The notes below the pieces were generated by a model. The model was not told the origin of the DNA. It made no database searches and saw nothing but the letters and a program-made list of their open reading frames with translations. A DNA stretch of 64,000 nt, from the NCBI GenBank assembly GCA_033816765.1, contig CM066288.1, forward strand, positions 3,844,001-3,908,000, given 5' to 3'. Both the position numbers and the translations under genes were made by a program. Of this stretch, positions 23,038 to 32,862 are shown in pieces (the first letter of the stretch is position 1; every line of letters starts with the position of its first letter). This stretch comes from Nothopassalora personata (lineage: Eukaryota; Ascomycota; Dothideomycetes; Mycosphaerellales; Mycosphaerellaceae).

Positions 23038-23468
23038 TGTTATTATCTCGTTCTAGGGCTAGTCTTAAGAGAGGGATAAGTTAAGTTACGTAGCGGTATT
23101 CTTTAGAGAGGCTAAAGTAAGCTAAGCGAAGATAAATAATAGGAATAAGAGTTGTATTCCAATTAGTGAGATAGTAACATAAGTTAAACGCATCGAAACT
23201 ATAAGGGTTCTTAGCGTTCCTAAATACAACGGAGGCTCGTATACTATCCGGTGTTAGGCGTCCGTCTATCTACACGACCGGTCGTCTAGTCGTGTAGTCG
23301 TGTACGTCTATACGCTACTTCTACGGTCGTGTTCGACTATGCACTAAGCGCGCGGTCGTGCACGTAACCCGGACGTAGGGTCCCTTCCTCTTTCTAGTAA
23401 TTAGTTCTTGTCTTCTAATTCTTCCTTCTATACCGCGTCCTATACCGTCCTTTATCCGAACCGTAATA
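23038..23468 (-). repeat. 5' LTR of Gypsy copy D (431 bp)
   Basis: Same type as the LTR of copy A, with matching U3 and R-U5. The terminal CCGTAACA of other copies appears as CCGTAATA, a RIP-type change. No partner LTR is present. Confidence 0.75.
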
Positions 23469-23479
23469 GTAACACACCT

Positions 23480-24640
23480 TATTAAGTTCTAGCGTAGCAA
23501 TCGTTAATTGCACGATATTATAACGGGTCTAGAGAATAAGTACTATCTAGCTACGACGTACATACGAAGAGACACGTTAGTAAAGCTAATAGAGGCTGTC
23601 CGAGAGCAGGGGATACTTACTAATGGGCGTAAACTTGTAGTAGAACACTAGATTATTTTCTTTCTCGATATATGCGCGAATAGCTTAAACTATAAGAGCC
23701 TCCGGAGGTACTATTAGTACTCAAAGTCTATAATTAGTAAGTACATCTATAAGGTAAGTAGGGCGATTATATGCCTCTATACTTAAGTAATGAAGCTACT
23801 AACAGCGGACACACTAACGCCTCGAAGACTAGTTAAGAATAGTAAGTACTAGCTATAGTTTAGTAGTTGTCTTAGCGCCCTCGATAGTACATACATTAAG
23901 ATCCGAGTGAAGGGAAAAGACGCCTCGAATTACCGCAATTATAAGGCCGGAGTATCGTAGAACGTGCTCGCTATATGCAACTTTAACCTAGACTTCGTGT
24001 ATGTGTTACCTAGCTTCGAAGGCTCCGCTAACGATATTACTATACTTAAGGCGGCGTAGTAGAAGTCGTTTAAGGTACTAGCTAGTTAGTACTACCTAGC
24101 GGACGGCGGATACGTGTCGTCAGATCGACGTATATTAATTCCGTACTAGAAGATAAGGTATTACCCAAGGGAGTACTATGCTTCGAAGATAAAGCCTCGC
24201 AATAAGGAGGAGCTATTTAACCTAAGATACAGTTAGTTCCGTAACGCTATAGAAAGAATATTCGGTGTATGTAAGCTAAGGTAGCCTATACTTTTAACTA
24301 GACCGTAGTAGGGTTTCTTAGTTAGAGAGAACACGCGCATTGTTATAGCGCTCTACGTGCTTTATAACTTCATAAATCGTGCTAGTTAACACCTAGATAT
24401 TAAGCGCGAGATAGGCTTACCTTAGTCTAACTAGCGCTCAGCTAGTCGCGGCGATACGGACGAAGTTTATAAGTCTTTTAGGGCATATCGTACTAGCGAG
24501 GATTTCGAGATAATAGCGTTTCGAGATAGGGTAGCGGAAGAGATGTAGTAGGCCTATCTAAGTGTCGTTAAATTTAGAAGGAAAGTTAATAAAGAAATAA
24601 GGTAGGGCTTAAGAGGCGAAGTGTACAGTTAATAGTAAAG
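23480..24640 (+). pseudogene. PIF/Harbinger transposase, RIP-inactivated
   Basis: Plus-strand translation shows the DDE-type transposase order of PIF/Harbinger elements: a first Asp in DGTYIKIRVKG (about 23,886-23,920), a second in LADGGYVSS (about 24,100), an LFNLRYS...RNAIERIFGV block with the Glu (24,210-24,270), then an ALYVLYNFINRAS block (about 24,350). Stops at former Gln and Trp codons interrupt it throughout. The left part is ill-defined next to copy D's LTR. The element's second gene is the Myb/SANT-like pseudogene at 34917-36269, separated from this one by later insertions. It cannot encode an active enzyme. Confidence 0.8.
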
Positions 24641-24804
24641 TTCGGACTTTTTGTACGCGCCTATCGCTCTAGAGGCTCTATCCGATTGAGAATAGGAAGA
24701 TTCGCTCGTTTTCTATAGACTCTAGCTATCGATATCCCACCTCTTGTCCTTGTTATTCTCTCTACTAGCCGTACGCGTCGCGTAGAGGTTCGTGTTATTA
24801 ATAT
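24641..24804. other. Harbinger internal DNA left of element F
   Basis: RIP-mutated sequence between the transposase remnant and the target duplication TACCG (24805-24809) of element F. It continues at 32110 on the other side of the insertion. No gene is seen. Confidence 0.5.
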
Positions 24805-24809
24805 TACCG

Positions 24810-24993
24810 TGTAAGGGCGCGCGTACCATAGGGTCCGAATGAGATAGTTGTTGTTCTACGAAGCTACGAAAGAGGAGCGCGAGGCGCGGCGGATAGATAA
24901 AGCAACGCCAAGCCGCGCTAACCCGATGCGGAAGGTCCGAGGTTCCGCCGGGACGACGCATCGTCAGTGAAGGGTCGCGGGCTGCCCGTGACA
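24810..24993 (-). repeat. F 3' LTR
   Basis: 184 bp, TGTCACGG to CTTACA on the minus strand. The last codons of pol run into it: the pol stop is at 24918. Confidence 0.92.
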
Positions 24994-27900
24994 GTACCCC
25001 CCCTCTCAAAACTCGTCTCAGTCCTCTGAGCGTTCAGTCCATTAACTCGCCTATCCATCGTCTTGTGCGGCCACTTATCACCCTTGCCTGTCGAACTCCA
25101 TAATCGTGCAAACGTCCAATCGTCTTCAAGGTCGTCCTCCATCTCTGTCACTACTGCTGCGGCTTGCGCATCAGACTCTGTTTGCTCATACTGCTGGCAC
25201 GCCCAGGGCCTAAGCCCCTCTTCGGCGAACGCTCGCGTCTGATCCTTTTGACCAAGGTTGGGTATCAATGCAGGCTCTGCAGGGTTCGCTAGAACATCGG
25301 TACAACTGTCTGTTCTGTCGTAGAGCTGAGGGCGGCGGCTTGCACCGTGATCCTCAGTTGGGACGACGGACTTTCCTGTAACCTGATCATCGTAGCGGTG
25401 CGTAGTGAACATGCGCTGACCAGATTCTATCAGAGGCAAGGCTCGGCTAGGCTTATTTGTGGCGGTGTCTCTGTCGACCCTGATCGTGTTAAGTCCGAGC
25501 ACCTCATTGACTGGAGACCAGTCAGATGGCGTTGCGAAGCCCTGAGGCGTGGGCAAATCCGGCCGGCTGTGGTGAAAGTCCGCAAGAGCGGCGGCTGCCC
25601 TCACAAACAGGTCCTCTGCAGGTTGCCAAGTCTCTCCGGCCTCCATATCCTGATAGCCAGTCCATCGCACCTTGTACCAAGTGTCCACCTTGCGCTTCTT
25701 TCCCTTCTTCACTTTGCCTGCGCGCTTCCGCGTGTACATGTCCAAGATCTTGTCCACCTCATATTCTGGTGCCGGGGCTGTGACTGTGACATCGGCGACT
25801 GCGTCAGCTGCAGTTGTGTCGGGTTCGATGGCCACTGGCGGCGGCGGTGCCAGGTGCTGTCCCTCGAGCGGTGGGAGATCGGGGTTGTCGGCTCGCTGTA
25901 ACAGGGAGGTGTGGAAGCAATTATCGAGTCCGCTCAATGCATCCGACAGGTTCAGCTTGTATGACAGCCTAGCGGGCATCACCTCCGTGATCTGGTACGG
26001 TCCTGCATATCTGCGGTCCAGCTTCTTGGATGGTCGAGTGGTGCGAATGTTCTTCGTGCTTAGATACACCCAGTCGCCAACCTTGTAGTCTGGTGGGATG
26101 CTTCGGTGCCTGTTTGCTGCTTCGGCTTGCAGCGCCTGTGACATCCTCATGTTCTCTTGAAGATTGCGATGTAGCTCACAGATGCGTTTGGCGAAGGCTT
26201 CGGCTGACTTGCTGTCGAGTCGCTGAAGGGTTGTCATGTGTCGGTCCTTGCCTGCTTGCAAATCGATACGCTCGGTGAACTCTGGGTTATATCCAACATT
26301 GGCGTAGAACGGTGACACTCCAGTGGTCTCCGACACTCGGTTGTTAATAGCGAACTGCGCTAAGCACAGCCAGTCGGCCCAGTCGCTCTGTGCCTCATTC
26401 GTGAAGGTGCGTAAGTACTGTTCCATCTCTTGGTTAGTGCGTTCTGATTGCCCATCCGTTTCAGGGTGGTAGGAGGAACTCAGCTTCCTGCTGATGCGCA
26501 GCATCTTGCATAGGCGCTTCCAGAAAGTGGCGATGAACTGCTTTCCGCGATCAGACGTGATGGTTTCTGGGAGGCCATGCCGGGTGAACACGTGCTTTAA
26601 GAAAAGTCGCGCCGCGTTCTGCGCTGTCATCGCGCCGATGGGTATCAGTTCCACTTCCTTAGTGAGTCTGTCGGTGACTGTCATAACATTGGTGTAAGTC
26701 ATGCCGTCGAGTTCGCTTGGTGGCAGGTCAACCACAAAGTCAACTGCGATGTGTTGCCAAGGTCGTTCTGGCACCGAAAGTGGGTGCAGTAATCCAGGTG
26801 GCTGGGTATGCACAGATTTCGTCGTGCGGCACCTGCGGCAATTCGCGTTGTATCTGCGCACAGATCTAGCCAAACCAGGCCAGTAGAATTCACGTGCAAC
26901 GAGCTCGTAGGTGCGGGCTCTGCCTGGGTGACCGGCCGCTGGGGTGTCATGGTTCATCTTGACTATCCGAGTGCGGAGCTTCTGGTCCTCTGGTACCCAT
27001 AGACTCCAGTCATTATACTGGTTACGGACGTACAGCAGGTCCCCTTCGACCTTGCAGTGTACTGGATGCACCTTCGCTTTCTGAAGGAGTGCTGGGGTCT
27101 CGCCCTTCTGCAGGGCTCTGATAGCTGACTTCAGGTCTGCATCCGCGGCATAAGCCATTGTCATTCTGTACTCGAGTTCGGCTTCCTGTTCCGTCTCGGA
27201 TGCTGTCTGCGTCTGCGTGGACGGTATGAATTCGGTGGCCTCCGGGTTCAGGGCTTCCTCAATTGGTGCGGTAGGTGTGTTCTCAACAGGTGCAACATCC
27301 TCAGCCGCATCTTCGACAGTTGCGCGCATCGAGTCGATCTTAAGAAATCGCTCAGGCGGCAGCAACGTCTGATGCTGATGCTGATTTCGCGGATCGTCCA
27401 CCCCCTGCGGAAGGTCCTGGCTGCGTCTCGTGAGGCTGTCAGGCTTTGTGCCTTGGACACCTGGTCGATAGACAATACGGAAGTTGAACTGGGACAGGAA
27501 TTCGGCCCAACGTGCCTGGCGCCGATTCAGCTGCTTAGTGGTCATAAAGTACTCCAAGTTCTTGTGATCCGTGAACACCTTCACGGGTTCGATGGTGTCA
27601 TCATCCGCCTCGCAGGCCAACTCCGGGCGCCATTCCTCGAAGGCCTTAATAATCGCTAGAAGCTCCTTGTCATAAATCTCATAGTTGCATTCCTGCGGGC
27701 TCAGCTTCTTTGAATAGAATGCTACAGGGTGAAGCACGCCTTCCTCGTCGTACTGAGAAAGCACTCCGGCGTTCACGAAATCTGATGAGTCCGTTTCGAC
27801 TACTGTTTGCCTACCGGGCACATAGTGTGCGAGCATACCGGCTTTGCTGAATGCTGCCTTCAGAGCGTCAAATGCTGCTTGGCATGCTGGTGTCCAGTCA

Positions 27901-29729
27901 ACCCTGCGATTCTTGTGATTACTAGGTCCATTTGACTTGGTCAATTCGGTCAGCGGCGCTGCGAGGCGTGAGAAGGCCTCGATGAACCGTCTGTAAAAGT
28001 TGGCGAATCCGAGGAACGCCTGCACATCCTTGAGGTTGGAAGGTGCTTCCCATGACTGGATACATTCAAGCTTCTCTGGGTCCATTTCGATGCCATCTGG
28101 GGTGATAATAAGTCCCAGGTACTTAACTCGCTGCTGGTGGAACTCGCACTTGTCGATGTCGACCGTCAGTCCGGCATCCCTCAATTTTGCTAGTACCTTG
28201 CGCACATGTTCGATGTGCTCCTCCAGTGTGTCGCTAAAAATTAAAACGTCGTCCAGGTACGCGGAGACGAAGTCATCCAGGTGTTCTTGTAACACGCTGT
28301 TAATGTATGACTGAAACGACGCAGGGCCATTGCATAGGCCGAATGGTAACACAAGACATTCGTACACCCCATATCGTGTAGCGAATGCTGTAAGCCATTC
28401 GTGCCCTTCTGCAATGCGAAGCTTGTTGAAGGCTGCGACGATGTCCAGCTTCGTGAAGTACCTCTTGCCGTGCATGCGGTTCAGTGTCTCTTGGATTAGC
28501 GGTATAGGGTACCTGTTCTTGATAGTGATCGCATTGAGTCCTCGGTAGTCGATGCACACGCGCAGTCCACCGCCTGGCTTTCTGACTACCAGTACTGGTG
28601 CCGGCGATTGGCTCGTCTTCTGTCCTGCTGGCCGGACTTTGCCTTGTTGCTCCTGTTCGGTGACCCACTTCTTGACTGCTTCATTCTCCTGAGGCGCCAG
28701 TCCGTAGGGCTTACGGTATGGCGGTTCTTGGGGCCCATCAGGCTTGATGTGAATTTCGTGGTCGATTCCAGGTCTGTGAGGAGGAAGTCCTTCATGGTCT
28801 TTCGCTGAGAATGCATCTACGAGATCATGGTATTCTGGTGGGAGCTTCTCCTTCGGGTTATGGTTGAACTCCTTGTTCAGGAACTGATCCAAGTCATCAG
28901 CTGCCATTGCGCTCAGCTTGATCTCACCATCGCCTTCTTCGTCCTCTTTGCCGGTAGATAGTATGTAGAAACATTCAGCGCCAGGTCGGTGCGCGTACAT
29001 CTCGAAGGCGCGCTGCGTGACGCCTATACACTCGACTTCCTCATCATCGTCGTACAGGCCCATCGAGGATAGGTTCAGTTCTGCTTCTGCCCCTCCTGCC
29101 GTGAAGCTGCGATCATCGGTGAAGGGCTCTGGTCCATATTTCATTGCTTCCTTACGTTGTCGGTGTCGATGGTTCAGGGACTGGACTGTTGTCGATGTCT
29201 TGTTCTTAAGACAGTGACCAAAGCAGTAGTCTGATCTGAGTGCCACTTCACCGGTCTCCCAGAAGATGTTTGGGTTGTGCGTGCTCAGCCACGGCAGGCC
29301 CAGGACGATGTCGTATTCGAGGTCGGTTATGTAGCATAGCATTTGCTCGTGATGACCGTCGATATCAACATCGACGAGGGCTACGTGCGTGATGCGACGT
29401 GCAGCAGCCTTACCATCCCCAAGGGTCAGGTTCTTGTTGCGCACAAGGGGTATCAAGGGTATTCTGTGTTTGCGTGTGAACTTCCAGTCGAGAAAGAGAG
29501 AGGTGGAAGCAGAGTCTACAAGGCCTCGTGCCTTCCCATGCTGTATCATTACTGGGAGTACTATGTGAGGGTGTACATCTGGTTGCTGCGGCTCCAATGC
29601 GCAGGCCGATATCTTCAGCTCCTCACCATAGTCTGTATCCGTGTCTTGCTCTTGCACTCTGTGTCTCTCAATCTCATGCTCTTTCTGTCCTTGGTTGTTC
29701 GGTTGACCACTGTCTGCCACGCTTAGGCA
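24918..29729 (-). CDS. pol: F Pol polyprotein (protease, RT, RNase H, integrase, chromodomain)
   Basis: The frame is open from upstream of 29720 to 24918 and has no ATG at its start, so it should be made as a Gag-Pol fusion by -1 frameshifting near 29741-29747. Numbering from 29720: protease with Asp-Ser at 69-70, followed by Ala where most relatives have Gly; reverse transcriptase about 335-513 with YLDD near 487; RNase H about 640-745 (TDSSDF, TDHKNLEYF); integrase with an HHCC finger about 925-965 and a D,D,E core (AVDFVVDLP, TSDRGKQF, DGQSERTNQE) about 990-1095; chromodomain about 1318-1372. A tail of about 225 residues follows, ending inside the LTR. The chromodomain probably directs integration to heterochromatin. 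The first 9 nt of my range extend the open frame into the gag overlap. Confidence 0.92.
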   Translation of the reverse strand, partial: CLSVADSGQPNNQGQKEHEIERHRVQEQDTDTDYGEELKISACALEPQQPDVHPHIVLPVMIQHGKARGLVDSASTSLFLDWKFTRKHRIPLIPLVRNKNLTLGDGKAAARRITHVALVDVDIDGHHEQMLCYITDLEYDIVLGLPWLSTHNPNIFWETGEVALRSDYCFGHCLKNKTSTTVQSLNHRHRQRKEAMKYGPEPFTDDRSFTAGGAEAELNLSSMGLYDDDEEVECIGVTQRAFEMYAHRPGAECFYILSTGKEDEEGDGEIKLSAMAADDLDQFLNKEFNHNPKEKLPPEYHDLVDAFSAKDHEGLPPHRPGIDHEIHIKPDGPQEPPYRKPYGLAPQENEAVKKWVTEQEQQGKVRPAGQKTSQSPAPVLVVRKPGGGLRVCIDYRGLNAITIKNRYPIPLIQETLNRMHGKRYFTKLDIVAAFNKLRIAEGHEWLTAFATRYGVYECLVLPFGLCNGPASFQSYINSVLQEHLDDFVSAYLDDVLIFSDTLEEHIEHVRKVLAKLRDAGLTVDIDKCEFHQQRVKYLGLIITPDGIEMDPEKLECIQSWEAPSNLKDVQAFLGFANFYRRFIEAFSRLAAPLTELTKSNGPSNHKNRRVDWTPACQAAFDALKAAFSKAGMLAHYVPGRQTVVETDSSDFVNAGVLSQYDEEGVLHPVAFYSKKLSPQECNYEIYDKELLAIIKAFEEWRPELACEADDDTIEPVKVFTDHKNLEYFMTTKQLNRRQARWAEFLSQFNFRIVYRPGVQGTKPDSLTRRSQDLPQGVDDPRNQHQHQTLLPPERFLKIDSMRATVEDAAEDVAPVENTPTAPIEEALNPEATEFIPSTQTQTASETEQEAELEYRMTMAYAADADLKSAIRALQKGETPALLQKAKVHPVHCKVEGDLLYVRNQYNDWSLWVPEDQKLRTRIVKMNHDTPAAGHPGRARTYELVAREFYWPGLARSVRRYNANCRRCRTTKSVHTQPPGLLHPLSVPERPWQHIAVDFVVDLPPSELDGMTYTNVMTVTDRLTKEVELIPIGAMTAQNAARLFLKHVFTRHGLPETITSDRGKQFIATFWKRLCKMLRISRKLSSSYHPETDGQSERTNQEMEQYLRTFTNEAQSDWADWLCLAQFAINNRVSETTGVSPFYANVGYNPEFTERIDLQAGKDRHMTTLQRLDSKSAEAFAKRICELHRNLQENMRMSQALQAEAANRHRSIPPDYKVGDWVYLSTKNIRTTRPSKKLDRRYAGPYQITEVMPARLSYKLNLSDALSGLDNCFHTSLLQRADNPDLPPLEGQHLAPPPPVAIEPDTTAADAVADVTVTAPAPEYEVDKILDMYTRKRAGKVKKGKKRKVDTWYKVRWTGYQDMEAGETWQPAEDLFVRAAAALADFHHSRPDLPTPQGFATPSDWSPVNEVLGLNTIRVDRDTATNKPSRALPLIESGQRMFTTHRYDDQVTGKSVVPTEDHGASRRPQLYDRTDSCTDVLANPAEPALIPNLGQKDQTRAFAEEGLRPWACQQYEQTESDAQAAAVVTEMEDDLEDDWTFARLWSSTGKGDKWPHKTMDRRVNGLNAQRTETSFERGGTVTGSPRPFTDDASSRRNLGPSASG

Positions 29730-29747
29730 GTGGCCTCGCCATTTCCC
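29705..29747 (-). promoter_or_regulatory. Probable -1 ribosomal frameshift signal between F gag and pol
   Basis: The minus strand at 29747-29741 reads GGGAAAT in the phase G-GGA-AAT, the X-XXY-YYZ slippery pattern, 15 nt before the gag stop (29725-29723). After a 5-nt spacer comes an 8-bp stem, GGCCACTG (29735-29728) with CAGTGGTC (29712-29705) including one G-U pair, closing a 15-nt loop. Slippage by -1 puts ribosomes into the pol frame, which is open across this region. Confidence 0.65.
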
Positions 29748-31756
29748 TGCCCGGCGGCCAGGGAACTGAGGTTGGTGTTGCCTCCGTTGTTGTTACGCGG
29801 GCGCGGTGGGCGATAGTCGCCGTCGTAGCCATACATCGGGCACTCGGTATTGCTGGATAAGTGGGGTCCGGTGCGGCATCGGTAGCACTTGCCCTGCTTC
29901 TTCAATTCCTCGCGACCCTCATAGTTGAGCGGTGGGAGGTCCCGAAGGTGAGCTGGCAAGTCTTCCTTCTTCTTGGTGCCTACGTACTGTGGTGGGCGCT
30001 GAACGACGGCGCCGGCAGCACCAGCGGCTGCAGCTGCAGCTGTGTTGCCCTGGTTCTGGTTGCCGTTGCCGTTGCCGTTCTGGTTGCCTCCTCCATTGCC
30101 GCGTGGGCGGTTGTTGTTCTCTTGAGGGTACAGCTGCTCGGTCTCGTAGAACTGCTCGTCCAGTGCAGTGCACTCTTCGATCACGTCCTGCATGCTGTTC
30201 AGACGTCGGTCCACCTCGCGGTCTCCGAAGGTCTTGATGTAGTAGCGCTTGTTGAGGCGTGTGCGGAACAGCATCAACTCGGTCTCGTCACTCCAGTCAA
30301 CCCATGCCCTCAGCTTGGAATAGCGTGCGAAGAATGGGACGAAGTTCTCCTTCTGAGCCTGTTTGCAGGTAGTGATGTCCACTGCAGCCTTGGTGGCCTC
30401 GTTGCGGACGCCGTACTGTCGAGTCATCCAGTCCAACAGTTCTTCGCCAGTCATGAACTCGTTGAAAGCCTGGTGCCCGGGGATGGGGATGCGAGGCTTC
30501 ACAGTCTTCTGCACCTCACCGTCCGTCCATCCATACAGGAAGCGTAGGGCGTCCTGTTCAGTGCGGAACGTCGCGACTGTCAACTTCAGCAGGATGCTTG
30601 TGTACCAGCTGTCATAAGTCGGGTCGTCATCGTTCTTGAACTTCTTTGGGTCAGGCACACCCTTGCCGATCTTCATGCTGCGGTCGAGGGTGGGGTCGAT
30701 GTTGATGAGACGCTCCGGCAGGTCCACGAGAGGTGTCTGCTGCGTGCGGTTGCTGCGACCACCGCCTGACCGCTGCGTGCCTTGTGTGCCTTGGCGCTCA
30801 TCACGACGTGGTCGGTCATGGTCACGACCACGGCGATCCCTGTCCTTGTCTCCATTGCCATCGTCATCATCGTCTCCTCCGCCACCTCCTCCTGCTGCCG
30901 CCTCACGGTACCGACGCTGGAGCACCTCGAGTGAGGTCTCGCGGGGTGGTGGTGATCGTGGGCGTGAGCGTGGGCGCGAGCGCGAACGACGTCCTCGTGC
31001 CTGGTCCTCTGCTGTTTGCAGACGGACCTTCAGGTCATCAACCTCAGCTTGTAATGCCTGGCTCTTCTTCTTCTCCGAGTCGGTGATATCGGCGAACTGC
31101 TGACATAGCTCGTTCGCATCCTTGTACTTCTTCTCGACAGCCTTGAGTTTGAGGGTGTCGGCGTTCTTATTCTTAAGGTCCTGGGCCATCTTCGCGAGGG
31201 CGGTCTGTTCGGTCTTGAGCATCCCGTGGATGCGATCGTACTCGGCATACAGCGTACGGTACTGCTTGTTCTGAAGTGCATTGGCGCGTTTCATCACATC
31301 GAGTTGTTGGCTAGATATGATGGCAGTGTTGAATCCCCGTAGCACGAAATCGTGGACGGTCTTCGGGTGTTCCTTGGTCAGTGTGGCCAGGTCTTCGGCG
31401 GTGATGTTCTGGAAGTCGGCGGCAGCGATGTGTTCGGCTTCGTCGTGTGAAATGAAGACTGGTGTGTCCTCCTCTTCTCCCACCCTGGGCTCGAAGAGTT
31501 CTGTGAAATCAAGCTCACCGTTCTGCTCCCTGTCTTGTGCTTTGTTCCATGCCTTGTCCAGCTCTTGCTGAAGCGCGACACCGGTGTCAACTGTGACTCG
31601 CCGAGTGTCGTCTCCTTGTGTCTGACTGTCGAAACTGGAGAGGTCGGGGAAAAGAGAGGTGCGCTTGCCTTGTGTCTGTGACTGCTGGGAAGTCATGTTG
31701 TTTCCTTCAACGCGGCCTGTTGCTGAGGCCTTTGGTGCGTTGGTTTCCTTGGGCAT
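29723..31756 (-). CDS. gag: F Gag protein
   Basis: This encodes a 677-aa structural protein starting at an ATG 170 bp inside the element. The N-terminal third is acidic, followed by a coiled-coil-like stretch (about 170-255). A basic Arg/Ser-Pro segment, a Gly/Asp run and an Arg/Asp-rich linker (about 255-340) lead to the Gag capsid-like domain (about 360-545). A Gln/Asn/Gly-rich and poly-Ala low-complexity linker precedes a zinc knuckle spaced C-x2-C-x4-H-x6-C (about 628-643), slightly longer than the usual x4. It is more than twice the length of the E1/E2 Gag and not closely related to it. The frame is intact. It overlaps the open part of pol by a few codons in the -1 frame. Confidence 0.92.
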   Translation of the reverse strand: MPKETNAPKASATGRVEGNNMTSQQSQTQGKRTSLFPDLSSFDSQTQGDDTRRVTVDTGVALQQELDKAWNKAQDREQNGELDFTELFEPRVGEEEDTPVFISHDEAEHIAAADFQNITAEDLATLTKEHPKTVHDFVLRGFNTAIISSQQLDVMKRANALQNKQYRTLYAEYDRIHGMLKTEQTALAKMAQDLKNKNADTLKLKAVEKKYKDANELCQQFADITDSEKKKSQALQAEVDDLKVRLQTAEDQARGRRSRSRPRSRPRSPPPRETSLEVLQRRYREAAAGGGGGGDDDDDGNGDKDRDRRGRDHDRPRRDERQGTQGTQRSGGGRSNRTQQTPLVDLPERLINIDPTLDRSMKIGKGVPDPKKFKNDDDPTYDSWYTSILLKLTVATFRTEQDALRFLYGWTDGEVQKTVKPRIPIPGHQAFNEFMTGEELLDWMTRQYGVRNEATKAAVDITTCKQAQKENFVPFFARYSKLRAWVDWSDETELMLFRTRLNKRYYIKTFGDREVDRRLNSMQDVIEECTALDEQFYETEQLYPQENNNRPRGNGGGNQNGNGNGNQNQGNTAAAAAAGAAGAVVQRPPQYVGTKKKEDLPAHLRDLPPLNYEGREELKKQGKCYRCRTGPHLSSNTECPMYGYDGDYRPPRPRNNNGGNTNLSSLAAGQGNGEATA

Positions 31757-31925
31757 CTGTTGCTTAGTGCCTTACCGTGTTCCGTGTTCTGAATCCGTTT
31801 GCCTCTGTTGCGATGTTGCGAGTCGCGAGTTCTGTATCTACGCCGTGCGCGGTTCTGTGAGTCTGTTCCTGTTGTTACGCGTCCCTTACCTGGATCCGCG
31901 ATCTGGGTAGGGAGGTAGAACAAAC

Positions 31926-32109
31926 TGTAAGGGCGCGCGTACCATAGGGTCCGAATGAGATAGTTGTTGTTCTACGAAGCTACGAAAGAGGAGCGCGAGG
32001 CGCGGCGGATAGATAAAGCAACGCCAAGCCGCGCTAACCCGATGCGGAAGGTCCGAGGTTCCGCCGGGACGACGCATCGTCAGTGAAGGGTCGCGGGCTG
32101 CCCGTGACA
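31926..32109 (-). repeat. F 5' LTR
   Basis: 184 bp, identical by eye to the other LTR. On the minus strand a TATA-like TTTATCTA lies about 40 bp before GTAGAACAA (31975-31967), whose complement TTGTTCTAC begins 2 nt after the LTR end (31923-31915). Confidence 0.92.
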
Positions 32110-32114
32110 TACCG

Positions 32115-32506
32115 TTACGTGCTATATAGTTAGCGCTAAATAATTAGGCTGTCTCGGAGGTCTAATAGGCTCTATCGGTTGTTGCCGCTATAGAGGCGGT
32201 TAAGAGTAACGTACTACGATATTATGAAGTGCTTAGATAGAGGAGATTTTAATAGTTAAGGTTAAAGTTAAGTATAGCATAGAATCACATACTAGTAGCG
32301 GCTAGCATAATATAAGCACGGAGAAAGCGCCGGCCCCTATTAGGCTAATGGATTGCTTAGATCTTATCTAATGGAGCTCGAAATGTATAAAGGTGTTTTA
32401 ATTCTTTAGCCTTAACTAACCTTAACTACTATATCGATTCGTAACTGCACTACCTTAATTTAGCTTATCTCCGCCCTTAACTTAATTAAAGAAATAAGCT
32501 TTCGAG
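32115..32506. other. Harbinger internal DNA between F and E2
   Basis: RIP-mutated spacer between the TACCG duplication of F and the CTATA duplication of E2. No reading frame or domain is recognisable. It presumably separated the two Harbinger genes before the insertions. Confidence 0.5.
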
Positions 32507-32511
32507 CTATA

Positions 32512-32830
32512 TGTTACGGATCGGTCTGGGGAAGCCCGTAGCCAACCAATCGATGCCAGCAGACCAGCGGATGCACCCGATATGCAGAGTGCTCTCAGTG
32601 CTCTCGGGTGCTCTCTCGAGAGAGCAGAGAGAGCAGAGAGAGCAGGAAAGATCACGCCAAGACACGGCACTATATAGACGACGCTCTTTTGCAAGTAGAT
32701 AGGAGCCTCGTGCTCAACTCATTTTAAGTATACACCATATACTGTTTGGAACCACTACCTTCATAACTGATTGAGACATCCCTGCAAAGATCCAAGCCCG
32801 AGTTGTGATAACGTACAGCGGTTCCTAACA
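32512..32830 (+). repeat. E2 5' LTR
   Basis: 319 bp. U3 contains an 18-bp perfect palindrome, TGCTCTCTCGAGAGAGCA (32609-32626), followed by GAGAGAGCA repeats, features absent from the E1 U3. The TATA box and everything downstream match E1. Confidence 0.9.
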
Positions 32831-32862
32831 ACTTTGAGCACCACCACCAGGGCCCTTTGCAT

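Larger units (their letters stand above)
24810..32109 (-). mobile_element. F: full-length Ty3/Gypsy chromovirus, recent insertion
   Basis: The complete element is 7,300 bp. The LTRs are 184 bp (24810-24993 and 31926-32109) and identical by eye, flanked by TACCG at 24805-24809 and 32110-32114. The minus strand encodes an intact 677-aa Gag and a long intact Pol (about 1,600 codons) in the -1 frame. A polypurine tract (AGAGGGGGGG) precedes the 3' LTR. The region just after the 5' LTR is complementary to a segment of the LTR's R region (31967-31975 against 31915-31923), suggesting self-priming. Composition is normal, with CpA and TpG preserved, so it arrived after RIP of its surroundings. It split the Harbinger element. 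Confidence 0.95.

Noticed and set aside
25347..25901. 184-codon plus-strand ORF opposite F pol, plus many others at 25.3-31.9 kb
   Set aside because: They are mirror frames of the intact pol and gag reading frames, without domains of their own. Unlike the antisense genes of E1/E2 they lie wholly within known coding sequence.
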